Assembly: GCA_014084085.1 (NCBI GenBank)
Contig: NPFB01000023.1
Span: 89,564 to 153,563 of the forward strand
DNA length: 64,000 nucleotides
Direction of reading: 5' to 3'
Source of the DNA: Hondaea fermentalgiana
Taxonomy: Eukaryota > Sar > Bigyra > Thraustochytrida > Thraustochytriidae
The notes below the pieces were generated by a model. The model searched no databases and was not told the DNA's origin. It saw nothing but the letters and a program-made list of their open reading frames with translations. The translations under genes were made by a program, and so were the position numbers. Each line of letters starts with the position of its first letter. The first letter of the stretch is position 1. Below, in pieces: positions 39,582 through 49,058 of the stretch.

Positions 39582-40967
39582 TCAGTGAATGGAAAGTGCT
39601 TGCTCGTAGAGTGTCAAGGCCTCCTCGTTGCGATCTTGGAAAGAAAAGGTCATTTCAATATTGCTCGGCATGCTCGCCACCACAGAGTGCCAATTGCCAA
39701 AGACAGTTTTGAAAAGAGACAAGGCTTCTTCAAAGCACCCTGAGGCCCCCTCATATCGACCTTGTGCGCTGTGTACAAGCGCACTGCCGCTAAGCGAGTT
39801 TGGTACCAAGAGGAGGCCGACGACGTGGGCTTTCCCTCCAATCGATAACGCTCTTTCAAAGTACCGCAAGGCCTCCTCATGACGACTCTGCTGTGCGTGC
39901 AGGGCGCCAAAAATGCTCAGCGTGTTTGCCACCTTTGGAGGGTGGTCGCCAAGGTCCTTGCCGAAGTTGTGCAACGCCTCCTTGTTGCGTCTCGAAATTC
40001 TGTCGTACTCTCCATGGTGACCGTAGAACCAGCCCACGCACTCAAGAGCCAGCGCAAGGTACTGGACTGGCCAGCGCGCATCTCCGATGGCGCGCGGATC
40101 CATTGGCAGGCGCCAAACTCGGGCACCGCCGGTCACGATTGCTTGCCATGTCATAGATCCACCTTGAAAGTGCTCCATGAGTTCGCAAAAGATTGCCGGC
40201 TGTAAGCTTCCGGCAAGCTCAATATTCGCAATTCTGGCGAATCTGTCTGGGTGATGAACTCGCTGTTGCGCAAGGCCTTTGACTTGTCGAGGTGACAAGA
40301 CAATGATGGCAGTCGACTTCGTACGGCTGTCTCTTGTGTCGATCCATGTGAACCCTGTGCGGTGCATCGGGGCGGCGGGATCACTCCCGACTCTGTCGAA
40401 TTTCGCACTGCTGACTTTCGGAATTCCATGGTACATGTTAACTGGGTTGATTTTTATTTGGCTGGCAATCCACAAAATGTCTGCGTCAATTGGATTCTCA
40501 GATTGTCCCTGATGCGTGGTAGCGGCGCGGACTTGCTCGTTGATGTACGTTGCGTTCATGGAGACCGCGAGCCCACCGCTACCTTCGCCATGGGCAACGT
40601 TGGGATGAAAAAAAGGAACTTGCTGATTGATGTTGAGACCTTTTAAGCTGCACAGCTGTACAATGCCATTGGGGTTGCACCAATTCGTCTCGACAACCTT
40701 TTTCTCGATGACGAAATGAACGTAAACGAAGCCATCCTCGTCAACGCGAAGCAGAGGAATTTTCTGGTCGGGAATGTTCGTGGCGCTGACGTCTTTGCAA
40801 AGCAGACTGGTACGAGAGGCCTCGAGAACGCGAAGAGAAATGCTCCGAAGGTCAACGAGCTGTTTCAAGCGTCTGCTGCAGCAAATACGCTCTTTGGCGC
40901 CATTCCCATCTTGGTCGACTCGGGACATCTTCTCGTGCGATCTGCACTCGTTTTCTCTGGTGGACAT
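39582..40967 (-). CDS. TPR protein, upstream part ending in an in-frame TGA
   Basis: 461 residues from ATG 40967 to TGA 39582-39584. Residues 1-300 match no family I know; a central segment (GFTWIDTRDSRTKSTAIIVL) looks globular. Residues about 335-461 are degenerate TPRs (RHEEALRYFERALSIGG, RNEEALTLYEQALSIH). The last repeat is cut in the middle: its second helix lies beyond the TGA in the same frame. The residue expected at the TGA position cannot be known, but the neighbouring linker of other repeats often has a basic residue there, and CGA to TGA is a single transition. A sequencing error, pseudogenisation or read-through are all possible. Confidence 0.62.
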   Translation of the reverse strand: MSTRENECRSHEKMSRVDQDGNGAKERICCSRRLKQLVDLRSISLRVLEASRTSLLCKDVSATNIPDQKIPLLRVDEDGFVYVHFVIEKKVVETNWCNPNGIVQLCSLKGLNINQQVPFFHPNVAHGEGSGGLAVSMNATYINEQVRAATTHQGQSENPIDADILWIASQIKINPVNMYHGIPKVSSAKFDRVGSDPAAPMHRTGFTWIDTRDSRTKSTAIIVLSPRQVKGLAQQRVHHPDRFARIANIELAGSLQPAIFCELMEHFQGGSMTWQAIVTGGARVWRLPMDPRAIGDARWPVQYLALALECVGWFYGHHGEYDRISRRNKEALHNFGKDLGDHPPKVANTLSIFGALHAQQSRHEEALRYFERALSIGGKAHVVGLLLVPNSLSGSALVHSAQGRYEGASGCFEEALSLFKTVFGNWHSVVASMPSNIEMTFSFQDRNEEALTLYEQALSIH

Positions 40968-41561
40968 GCTGCGATTCAACTGCCTCTGCGCGTGCGATGC
41001 TTCAGTTCACGTTTTGCTTTTGCTGCTGCATCATTGCGTCAGTTACTGCATCATTGCGTTTGCTGCTGCAGCTTCTGCATCATTACCACAGCTTCGAGAA
41101 CCTGACTAGCGCCTCTGGCTGACTTGGGGGTCATCGCGCGCGTACCCTGCCGCTGCCGCCCAGCTCGATCAATTGGGTATGCACCTTCCATGAGCACGAG
41201 AACTTGTTTCCACCAGTAGACGCGGACTATATGGAGCTTCCGTTGCGCTGGGCATATACTCGCGGTCCGCGGTTCTCTTGAGCTGCATTACCCGTGATCA
41301 ACGCGCCATCCTCTTTAAGAAAAAAAAAAGGAAGAAGAAGAGTCGTAAACACAAGTCTTTCTCACCAAGCGAATTGGCTCTGGCGCATGAAGTCGAGAAA
41401 TGGCGCACGGATCAGCACATTGGACACTGCGTACAAGAGGATGATCACCTTTTGTGACGTGATAGATAATTTACATGATTTATCGTACAATAGGTTGAAA
41501 TACAGATTTTACAGGAGGCGATCGCGGCATGATCAGGAGAGATGTTCACATTGCCAGATCT
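40968..41561. other. intergenic stretch, no gene seen
   Basis: Upstream of the TPR gene and downstream of the PX-like gene. GTTTGCTGCTGCA-type imperfect repeats lie near 41017-41090. AT content rises near 41450-41510. No supported gene. Confidence 0.55.
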
Positions 41562-42317
41562 TTAGCATACGGGCGCAAAGACTTGGCTCATGCGCTGGAA
41601 GGACGAGACCATGTCGTCTACGTGCACCCCCAAGAGATTTTCAATGACCCATACCATGAGCATTTGCGCTGCGGTGGCGCGATCGGCGTCTGACTCGCTG
41701 ACAATTATTTCGAGGCGCCTGGCAAGATTGCCGAGATAGGTCTGAAGCGCGGTTGCGCGGCCCTCAGCAAAGGCAAAATCTGTGGATGCGCCTCCGAAGC
41801 TAAAATGTTTGCGCGGAAATTCCGTTCGAATGAGGTCCTCGAGGTCAGCGTCGAGACCAAGCGCAGCGGCCTGAGCTCGCAGCCCGTCGACAAGGATCTG
41901 ACGAGCGCATTTGTAGCGCATTGACACGGTAAACTCGCGCTGGAGCTGTGTTCGGGGATCTTCGACAATCACTGCAAAGACGTACTCGCGGTAAGCGATG
42001 CAGCGCATCATCGAGGTCTCGATGCCGCCGACGCATACGCAGAGTTGCGAGAGCGCAAGGCTCTGGTTTGCACCGTGCTCGCCGACGAGCAGAGGCGCGC
42101 GCATCTTGCGCTGGGACTCTTGTACCTGCGCGCCGGCCGCGGGCGATACGGCTTGTGCCCGGACGCAAAGACCCTCTGCGCTATCCTTGATGGCGGCGTT
42201 TCCAATGCTGCGTCCGCTGTGCCAGCCGAGACTGACCATGTCCCACCGCGCCGTGGCGATCGTGCCCGCCGAGGTGTCGTTCATGCAAGTGGCCTCCATG
42301 AGCACGCTCTTGCACAT
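41562..42317 (-). CDS. PX-like domain protein, N-terminus uncertain
   Basis: 251 residues from the first ATG (42317). The frame stays open upstream to 42560 and looks coding there (Arg/Glu/Gln-rich helix), but has no ATG, so an upstream exon joined near 42450 is likely and the true protein is longer. From about residue 108 the sequence fits a PX fold: EYVFAVIVEDPRTQLQREFT, a helix of about 25 residues, FPRKHFSFGG, then EGRATALQTYLGNLARRL, which is the usual order of strand, helix, Pro-rich loop and closing helix. PX domains bind phosphoinositides on endosomes. The canonical R-R-Y/F before the helix is only partly preserved (VSMRYK). Confidence in the fold is moderate. Confidence 0.55.
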   Translation of the reverse strand: MCKSVLMEATCMNDTSAGTIATARWDMVSLGWHSGRSIGNAAIKDSAEGLCVRAQAVSPAAGAQVQESQRKMRAPLLVGEHGANQSLALSQLCVCVGGIETSMMRCIAYREYVFAVIVEDPRTQLQREFTVSMRYKCARQILVDGLRAQAAALGLDADLEDLIRTEFPRKHFSFGGASTDFAFAEGRATALQTYLGNLARRLEIIVSESDADRATAAQMLMVWVIENLLGVHVDDMVSSFQRMSQVFAPVC

Positions 42318-44144
42318 GTTCTGTTGCCGCTCTTCTTTCTGTCTGTGTCGCTTTCGTTGCGCCTGGTCACGCTCTGCGCGCTCTGCTGCTGCGCGCTCTC
42401 CGATATCGAGCTTTCGTGCGCGCGGGTTCCAAGCTAGCTTGATATTGATCTGCTTCGAGCTCGCGGGGGCGAGGGAGAACTTGCGGGTTGCTGTCGCTGT
42501 CCCCCGTACCCGTGAGCGATTAGTTAAAGAAGAGAAGCGCCAGCGTACTAGTCTATACACACTCTTCCCCCGCCGGGGCCACTCCTAGGGGCGCGCTAGT
42601 GACTCTTACCCAGGCTGCGCGGCTGTTTCCGTCTCTTTTCTCTTTGGCGGGGCAAGAGCCGCTCCGTGCGCTGCGAGTGCCCCGACGACACTCACAACCG
42701 CCCTGCAGCAGCAGCCCGCTGCCGCTGCCGCTGCCGCCCGCCGGAGTCGAGTCGACTCATTACGTCATAGACGAGGCACCACGTCACTGTCGAGCCGCTC
42801 CGCCCGGCCGGCAGTGGTGCGGCCAGCCACCACCAGCACCGCCCACCAACGTGCGCAACACGCGGACGGTGACAGAACCCGCGCTTGCGGTTCCGGGTCC
42901 GCGAGACAGAACGGGGACCCCGGTGTGTACTGCTCCAGGTGGGATTGGAGACAGCGAGGATCCATCAGCAGCTAAAGTGGGACTCGCAGTCGATCGACTA
43001 CAACCAGCAGCAGTGCGGCTACACGAGCCGTACTCCGGGATGCGATGGTGCCAGCGGCAGCGCGGGCTCAGCGAAGATCGCGCCTTGGAGCGAAAGCGCC
43101 AGCGCGGGCGTTCGCGGCGTCTTCGAAGTGCTGTCCGTCTGGCTGTATACAGCGGCACGGCCATGGTCTTTTCGAGATTTCGGGCGAAGAGCCGAGCCGC
43201 TCCCGCCCCTTCTCTCGGGCGGGGCTGAACGTATGGCTGGTCGGGCGCAAAGATAGCGGCCTACCCCCCCTCGACGTCCGGTCGAGGAAGACGCAGGCAG
43301 GGCGGAAAGCAAGCGGGTTGACGCCGGGTCTGAAGGATCAACTTAGATACAAGACCCGGGAAGACGAAACGCGCACGTAATCTGCCAGGACAAGGAAGGT
43401 CCAGAGTGCACCCGTAAACGCTGCAGGAATGCTTTCGCTCGCGTCCCAAGTTGCCCAAAAGGTCGGTCTGTCAAGAGAGTTCTCGGATGCCCCCTATAAG
43501 GATCTATGTGAACATGGACTTTGAAGGCGTCTAACAAGGAAAAATGGTCTGTTGTCTGGTAAGTATATTTGTAAAACAAGACATAGATCATCCCCCTTTT
43601 AGATATAAAAGCACGGATCTAGACTTCAAAAATACCCCCTATATTTTTGGAGAACAGTGATCGATTTTCGTGACACCGCTCTCGTGACTCACTTAACGTG
43701 CACAGTACCCCCCAAAACTGGGCAGTTCTCGTGCTGTCTCGTGCATTTGGAGAGCAGCGGTATATCTACTTGTATGTTAAACATGCACCTGTTCTGGTGC
43801 AATTATTTTAAAAACAAGACCTCGTGCCATAGCGCTGCATATTAGCATACCTATCTTTAACGTGCAGTCTAGCCCCCCTCTCCCTCCCTCCGGAGAGAAC
43901 GAACCTACGTCACGCGCGCGTCTCCTCCCTCTCTCCTCCCTCCCCTCCCGTCCCTGTCCGTCCGTCCGCCAACCCCCTCAAAGCAGGACAGGAGAGAGAG
44001 AGAGGAAAAAAAGCCTCTACTAACGAAGATCGCTGTGAACGTAGAATGGTGCGTTAGCGAAGGGTAGGCAGGCGAAGAAAGAAATGCTTGGCGCCAGCGA
44101 CGTAGGGGCGCTTTCACATTGAGAATGACGACTGGTATCAATAA
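42318..44144. other. gene-free stretch with an AT-rich island
   Basis: From 42318 to about 43350 the sequence is GC-rich, with short frames on all strands and none family-like. From about 43500 to 43870 it becomes AT-rich with recurring C-run motifs (CCCCCTATA, CCCCCTTTTA) and two copies of a TTAACGTGCA segment, at 43696 and 43858. From 43870 to 44000 it is pyrimidine/purine repeats. No protein gene or recognisable RNA is supported. Confidence 0.55.
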
Positions 44145-44565
44145 ATGGGACGGAACATTGAAGTGACAGTGACAGTAGCCATGGTAGAAAATTTTTGGGG
44201 GGACAACGGATCTCTGTCAAGGCGGCAGGTTTTCGCAGAGCACATCGCAACGATGGACGCGGCGGCGCTTAAGCGCCGGGTGCGCGCGCTCAATAACATG
44301 GATGTTCGCCAGCTGCAGAGCGAGGCGGAGGCGGTGCAAGAGAACGCTGTCCGTAAGTTACCCACGGGTTTTTCGATTTGGGAAGTCGTGAAAAAGCAGG
44401 ACATTTTGGCTTACGATTTGATGCTTTACAGGTGCAAGCGCACAGCATCGCCGCGTGGTTCTCCAATCGAGTGAGCTCGAAGAGGAGGATGCCGTTCTCA
44501 GACAGTACATCGATAATCTAATGGAGAAGACCAAGACTCCAGTTCGTCGCACCTCATTGGCATAA
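44145..44565 (+). CDS. small coiled-coil protein with a Rab11-FIP-like C-terminal helix (2 exons)
   Basis: Exons 44145-44352 and 44432-44565 give 113 residues; donor GTAAGT, acceptor TTTACAG, 79-nt intron. Without splicing the frame would stop at 109 residues with an unlike tail; with splicing it ends in a regular helix, which is why I prefer it. The middle is helical (DAAALKRRVRALNNMDVRQL, QSEAEAVQENAV). The C-terminal part SSELEEEDAVLRQYIDNLME resembles the Rab-binding helix of Rab11-FIP proteins, which has a similar Y-I-D-N-L core. FIPs link Rab11 to recycling endosomes. This likeness is over a short helix and could be chance; no C2 domain is present. Confidence 0.6.
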
Positions 44566-45187
44566 CGCACAATTTTCTCTCTGGTTTTCTTCCTATCTGA
44601 GTGGTCGTAATCTGGACGCTGTATTTCCTGAACGTTGCAGTGTAGATTCTGGCTTGCACTGATAGATTGCAAAGACTGCGTGAGTGGCAAAACATCGCTT
44701 CGACAAATGTTTGAAGGAAATAACGCAGAGCGATGAAACGAATGGCAGTGGTGCTCATGCGCCAATTTGAGTGCAATGGAATAAGTACGTACAAGTCGAC
44801 TTTCGTTTCCGACCACTATCCAAGCAGTCCTCCTGCCCGCTCGTCGTGATTTATTTCTTTCAAATCAGATATTGAGGCCAAGAGCAAGCATTCGCGTTCG
44901 CTCCACTTTGTCCGGCCCCAATTCTCTTCTATCTTTGGGCCTGGCGCTGTCAAGCAGTCCAGCTTCTCACATATATTTGGTCCTGGCGCTGTAGAGCAAG
45001 CAAAAAGCTACATCTTCTTGTGACACAGCACGGTCGTCAATGCTGCCAAAACGTACTGCTGACAAAGATCTGTTCAAAGAAACAAGATCAAAATTCCTTC
45101 CTTATTTGGTTGATGCAAGGCAACGTTCCATAAGGAAAACGAAGATATGTATGTGAACGAACAAGAAGAAGAAGAAGAAGGAATAAA
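44566..45187. other. convergent intergenic region with duplicated 26-bp motif
   Basis: The region lies between two gene ends. Two copies of a 26-bp element, with the core CCTGGCGCTGT, lie at 44931-44956 and 44973-44998. A GAAGAAGAAG run lies at 45164-45180. No gene is seen. Confidence 0.6.
44931..44998. repeat. two-copy direct repeat (about 26 bp, 42-bp period)
   Basis: Copy one is at 44931-44956 and copy two at 44973-44998. They share TTTGG-x-CCTGGCGCTGT and an AGCA end. A related AGAGCAAGCA also occurs at 44881-44890. The two copies differ at a few places, so they are not a fresh duplication. Confidence 0.7.
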
Positions 45188-46018
45188 TCAGAATCGTTTT
45201 TCCCCGAAAAGGTCGATGGCTACGATGCGAGCAGCTGCAAAGCGCGTGTTGCGTGCATTCTTGAAATTGTTTGCGTTGAAGTTGGGTTCGAGCATAATGT
45301 CGACAAGATCAGGTCTTGCGAAGTCCCTGCCTTGCATCGTGGTGTACTGATTGCCAATGTGAATGCGATGAGCTTCAGCGTGGGTAATCTGCTGGGCGCG
45401 CTTTTCGAGATCTGAGCGCATCTTCATGCGCGTTGCGGCCTCGTTGTCCATGTCTCCGCGGCGTCGGCGTCGACGGCTACGGTTCTCACGATTTGCCGTT
45501 TGGTCACCACTACTGCCGTGCTTAGCATCGAATCTTGCTTGGGCTCGGGAACCGTCTGGGTCGAGACGCGAGAGCTCGTCGTTCAAGACGGCAAGGCCAC
45601 GTTGGAGAGCGTCGTGGCGCTGACTGGCCTCTTGTGCGCGGCGCTTTGCCGCGATTCCGGCCAATGAGTTGGCAGCGTTGCCACCCGGAGCTCTCGTATG
45701 TGTAGGCGTCGTAGAGGCAGCGGTGGCGTCGGTCCCGCGGGCCCCGGGGTCCATCTTGCGCGCGTTGACGCGGTCATACTCCATTTGGACAAAGGCGTCC
45801 GACATGGCGAGCTTTTGCGCAGTGAGCGCATTTTCGACTTCGTCAATACCTCGCTTGAACTCGCGTCTAAATTCTTCGGCGTTGGTGTTCCCGTAGCGCT
45901 TGGCTAGCGTATGGTCGATGAGGTCGAGGGTGTGGCCTCCATAGGCGTGGCGCTCGTCCTTCTTGTACGCCTCCTTGAAGAACTCGAGCTCCTGCGCAGA
46001 GTGGTGTCGGCCCGGCAT
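45188..46018 (-). CDS. basic helical protein of unknown function
   Basis: 276 residues from ATG 46018 (MPGRHHSAQELEFFKEAYKK); the upstream frame is open but lacks ATG. It is rich in Arg, Ala, Asp and Gln. The N-terminal 110 residues are predicted helical (AEEFRREFKRGIDEVENALT). A run of six Arg near residue 180 (SRRRRRRG) could be a nuclear or RNA-binding signal, and the C-terminal part again looks folded (RPDLVDIMLEPNFNANNF). I do not recognise a family. There is no membrane segment or Cys cluster. The next 3.9 kb downstream on the plus strand hold no gene. Confidence 0.6.
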   Translation of the reverse strand: MPGRHHSAQELEFFKEAYKKDERHAYGGHTLDLIDHTLAKRYGNTNAEEFRREFKRGIDEVENALTAQKLAMSDAFVQMEYDRVNARKMDPGARGTDATAASTTPTHTRAPGGNAANSLAGIAAKRRAQEASQRHDALQRGLAVLNDELSRLDPDGSRAQARFDAKHGSSGDQTANRENRSRRRRRRGDMDNEAATRMKMRSDLEKRAQQITHAEAHRIHIGNQYTTMQGRDFARPDLVDIMLEPNFNANNFKNARNTRFAAARIVAIDLFGEKRF

Positions 46019-47692
46019 CGTGCGCGCGCCTATATCTGGTGTCCGCTGCTCCGCGTCCTGCGCGCTCCAGCTCGCCTTTTGGTCTTCGTTCGTCCCTTCA
46101 TTCTCCGCTGCTGCTGCCGCGAGAGGGAGTCCATTCTCTCTCGCTCGCGCTCTCAGGGTCCGCACGCGTACCCCTTTGAATTGGTGCACACCTCTTGACC
46201 TGCGTTCTGCTGCGTTCGACCATGTGTTACATAGGATGACATAAACGTGCAGATCCTACAAGACGAAGAAGAAAAATATTATCTATATTCGTGGATGGAA
46301 CCTGGTTTGGTACGAGGATGGGAACTTTCCGAAGAAGCGATAGAGCGGTATCCCACACTGCGGGGTGTGGTCGGTGCGAATCGTCCCAGCCAGCACGCGT
46401 CTTTAACTTTCGGCTCCTCTTGTGAGGGGATGAGAGCCATTTGAGGCATTCTCCACTGAGACTTCGATTCCCCCTCGCTCCTCTGATGCTTCCCCGCCGA
46501 GACCTTGTGGTGGGTCCCAGTGGCCCCCATACGACGGATGCTTCCTGTCGCGGCGATCTTCCGCGCAGACTGCGGATCTCGCCCTCTTCCCTTCAAGCGA
46601 GTGCAGTGCACCACTGCCCAAGTCTCCACCTGCGCCACTGCTCTTTCCGCCCGCCTATGCAGGCTCTTCTCCACGCCTCGTCCACCATGGCCACTGGTGC
46701 GCAGAACCCCCACAGCGCCACTCCCGCGCGTTGGGCGTCCCCTCGCGAAAGAGGCGATTGGAAGCTCTCGCCCCGCAGCACGCCGGGCGCGCGCTGTCTC
46801 ATTTTATCATCGCGCGCGTCTGCGCCGCTTGCCGGAGGCGCGTACAGGTGGTGCCCCTGTCCCAGACCCGGCGGGCGGCGCCCTCTTTTGATCCGCTCGG
46901 TCTGCTGCTGACGCCTTTTCAAGTTCTTTCTCTCCTTCCTTCCTTCCTTCTTTCCTTTCCTTTCTCGTCTTTGTCGCGCCGGCGGCCCAAGCACGCTCCC
47001 GAGGACGCGGGCGTGCAGGCGGGCGGGCGTTCGGCCGGCCGGTCCAGCGCCCTCGATCGCGTCGTGCGTGGCGCAGCCACACCAGCCAGCCAGCTGCAGC
47101 ACGCACGCGTGCCTGCGTGCGTGCCCGCGTGCGTGTCTGTGACCGTGCGGTGTCGAGTCCGAGTCCGAGTCCGAGCGAGTCGGAGTTCTGAGTTCTGAGT
47201 TCTGAGTTCTGCTCTGCGAGTTCTGCTCTGCTGAGTTCTGCTCTGCCGAGTTCTGCTCTGCTTTTCGTGCTGTTTTTCCAAGTTCGGGTTCTTCGCCCGG
47301 GCTTGACCGCGACGCGGAGCCCTCGCTGCAGCTGCTGCTGCTGCTGCCGGCCGCGCCGCTGTCGCCAGCCGAGCCGCCGCGCGTCGACTTGGCCCGTGGC
47401 AGCGCTGGCTGGCTGGCTGGCTGGCTGCCTGGCCTGCAGCGGCACAGCGCGCCGCGCGGACGCGGACCTGGCACCAGCCGCAAGCGCACGAGCGGAGCCG
47501 AGCGGCGGCCGGGTTCTTATCTTGCTGCGGTTGTTCTGCTTTCCCGGCCTTGGCCGCTGCCGCACCGGGATCCCTCGGTCCTGCCCCGCCTGGGATCCTC
47601 GGTCTCGCGCGTCCCGGCGGGGCGCAGGCAGCAGCAGCAGGCAGGCCATGGACCGACGGCAGCCCATTTCTCCTCCTCGGAGTCCGATCGAT

Positions 47693-47755
47693 TCTGCGAT
47701 CGAAGGATCGATCGATAAGGATCGACCGGCGAAGGGTCGATCCTTCGATCGCAGA
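47693..47755. repeat. perfect 19-bp inverted repeat with 25-bp loop
   Basis: The left arm is 47693-47711 and the right arm 47737-47755, exact reverse complements, with GATCGA-type steps in both. RNA from this region would form a stable hairpin. It could be a protein-binding site, a transposon footprint end or a small-RNA source; no flanking direct repeat is evident. Confidence 0.8.
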
Positions 47756-47782
47756 GGCAGGCAGCCAACCAACTCGAAGTCG

Positions 47783-47869
47783 AAGTCGAGCTTGAACTCG
47801 AAGCCCAAGTCGAACTTGAACTCGAAGCCCAAGTCGAACTTGGACTCGAAGCCCAAGTCGAACTTGGAC
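47783..47869. repeat. 24-bp minisatellite, 3.6 copies
   Basis: Units start at 47783, 47807 and 47831, with a partial copy at 47855. The unit is AAGTCGAACTTGAACTCGAAG plus CCC. Each unit equals eight codons, so all frames stay open across it, which explains the long spurious frames here. Confidence 0.9.
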
Positions 47870-49009
47870 GCGTCCCTTTGCTGCGTTCAAGCCGCCGCCA
47901 AAGCTGCAGCAGCAGCAGCAGCTGCAGCTTGGTTGATCAATCCGAAGCAAACCAAGTTCTTTCTGGGGAATTCGAATTCCTGGCGGCGGCGGCATTTCGA
48001 ATCCTGACGCGGCAGACCGGCATCGAGGAGGCACGCGGAGCCGTCGGCAGCGACAGCAGCGGCAGCATATCGCGCGGGAGCGAGAGCGCGAGCGAGAGCG
48101 CGCTGCAGCAGCAGCTGGCTGCTTCGCAAGACCGGTTCTCAGGCCGGGACCCGAGCGGGCCTGCGAGAGGAGGAGGAGCCAGACCTGCGGCAGGCAGACA
48201 GCCCGCGTCGCAGTCGCGTGCCGGAGCGAGCGAGCACGCGTGCCTGCACTGCTTGCGTGTGTCCTGCCCGCCTGCCCGCCTGCCTGCCCGTCCGCGTGCG
48301 TGCGTGCGTGCGTGCGTGCGTGTCTGCGTGCCTGCGGCTGCGGACAGCGCGCGAGACAGCGAACGGGCGCGCGGCCCCTCTGCGCGAGCGGTCTCTGCGG
48401 CGCGCGAGACAAGCCGGGCCTCGAGCGGCCAGGCGGAATTCAAATCCGGCCCTCGATCCGTCGATCCTTCTTCGATCCAGGGATTGATCGCTCGCTCGCT
48501 CGCTCGCTCGTCGATCCATCCCCGATCGCCCGCCCGATCGATCGATCGATCGATCGATCGCCCTTCCTCCCTCCCTCCATCCCTGCCGCGCCGTGTCCAC
48601 AGACACGCGCGAGCCCCGCGCAGCTCGAGCCCGGCGCAGCGAGCGGAGGTCGGCGGCTCGCCAACAGACGGACGCGGCGAGACGAGACGAGACGAGACGC
48701 GACGAGCGAGCCCGGCCGACCGTCCGCCCGACGCCGCAGGCGGGCAAGCAAGGCAGGCAAGTCGAGGCGAGGCCAGGCGAGCCTGGCGCAGCCAGCGTGA
48801 GCGGTTCGCAGGAAACGGAGCCGAGCTGAGCCGCGGCGCGCCGAGCAGAGCAGCCTAGAGCAGAGCAGTGCAGAGCAGAGCAGAGCGAGCAACTTGAGGG
48901 ACCGATCGATCGATCGATCGCTCGCTCGCTCACTCTGAGCACTCGCCGCCCACTCGCGCTTGTTCCTTTCTTTCCTGCTTTCTTCCTCTCCTTCTTTCCT
49001 GCTTTCCTG

Positions 49010-49056
<47 letters not shown>
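49010..49056. repeat. (TTTC)n microsatellite
   Basis: About twelve uninterrupted TTTC units, followed by CGCACGCTCC. A slippage array in the gene-free region. Confidence 0.95.

Positions 49057-49058
<2 letters not shown>

Noticed and set aside
46247..46444. 65-codon plus-strand frame
   Set aside because: No family likeness, no continuation by splicing that I could find, and a repeat-rich setting.
47783..47869. Regularly spaced repeats considered as a CRISPR array
   Set aside because: The units are contiguous with no spacers, and the genome is eukaryotic.
46919..48412. Minus-strand open frame of about 497 codons, and overlapping frames at 46807-47856 and 47878-48858
   Set aside because: Products are Arg/Ala/Ser/Pro runs without domains; all frames on both strands are open at once because of GC-rich composition and the 24-bp repeat, which keeps phase.
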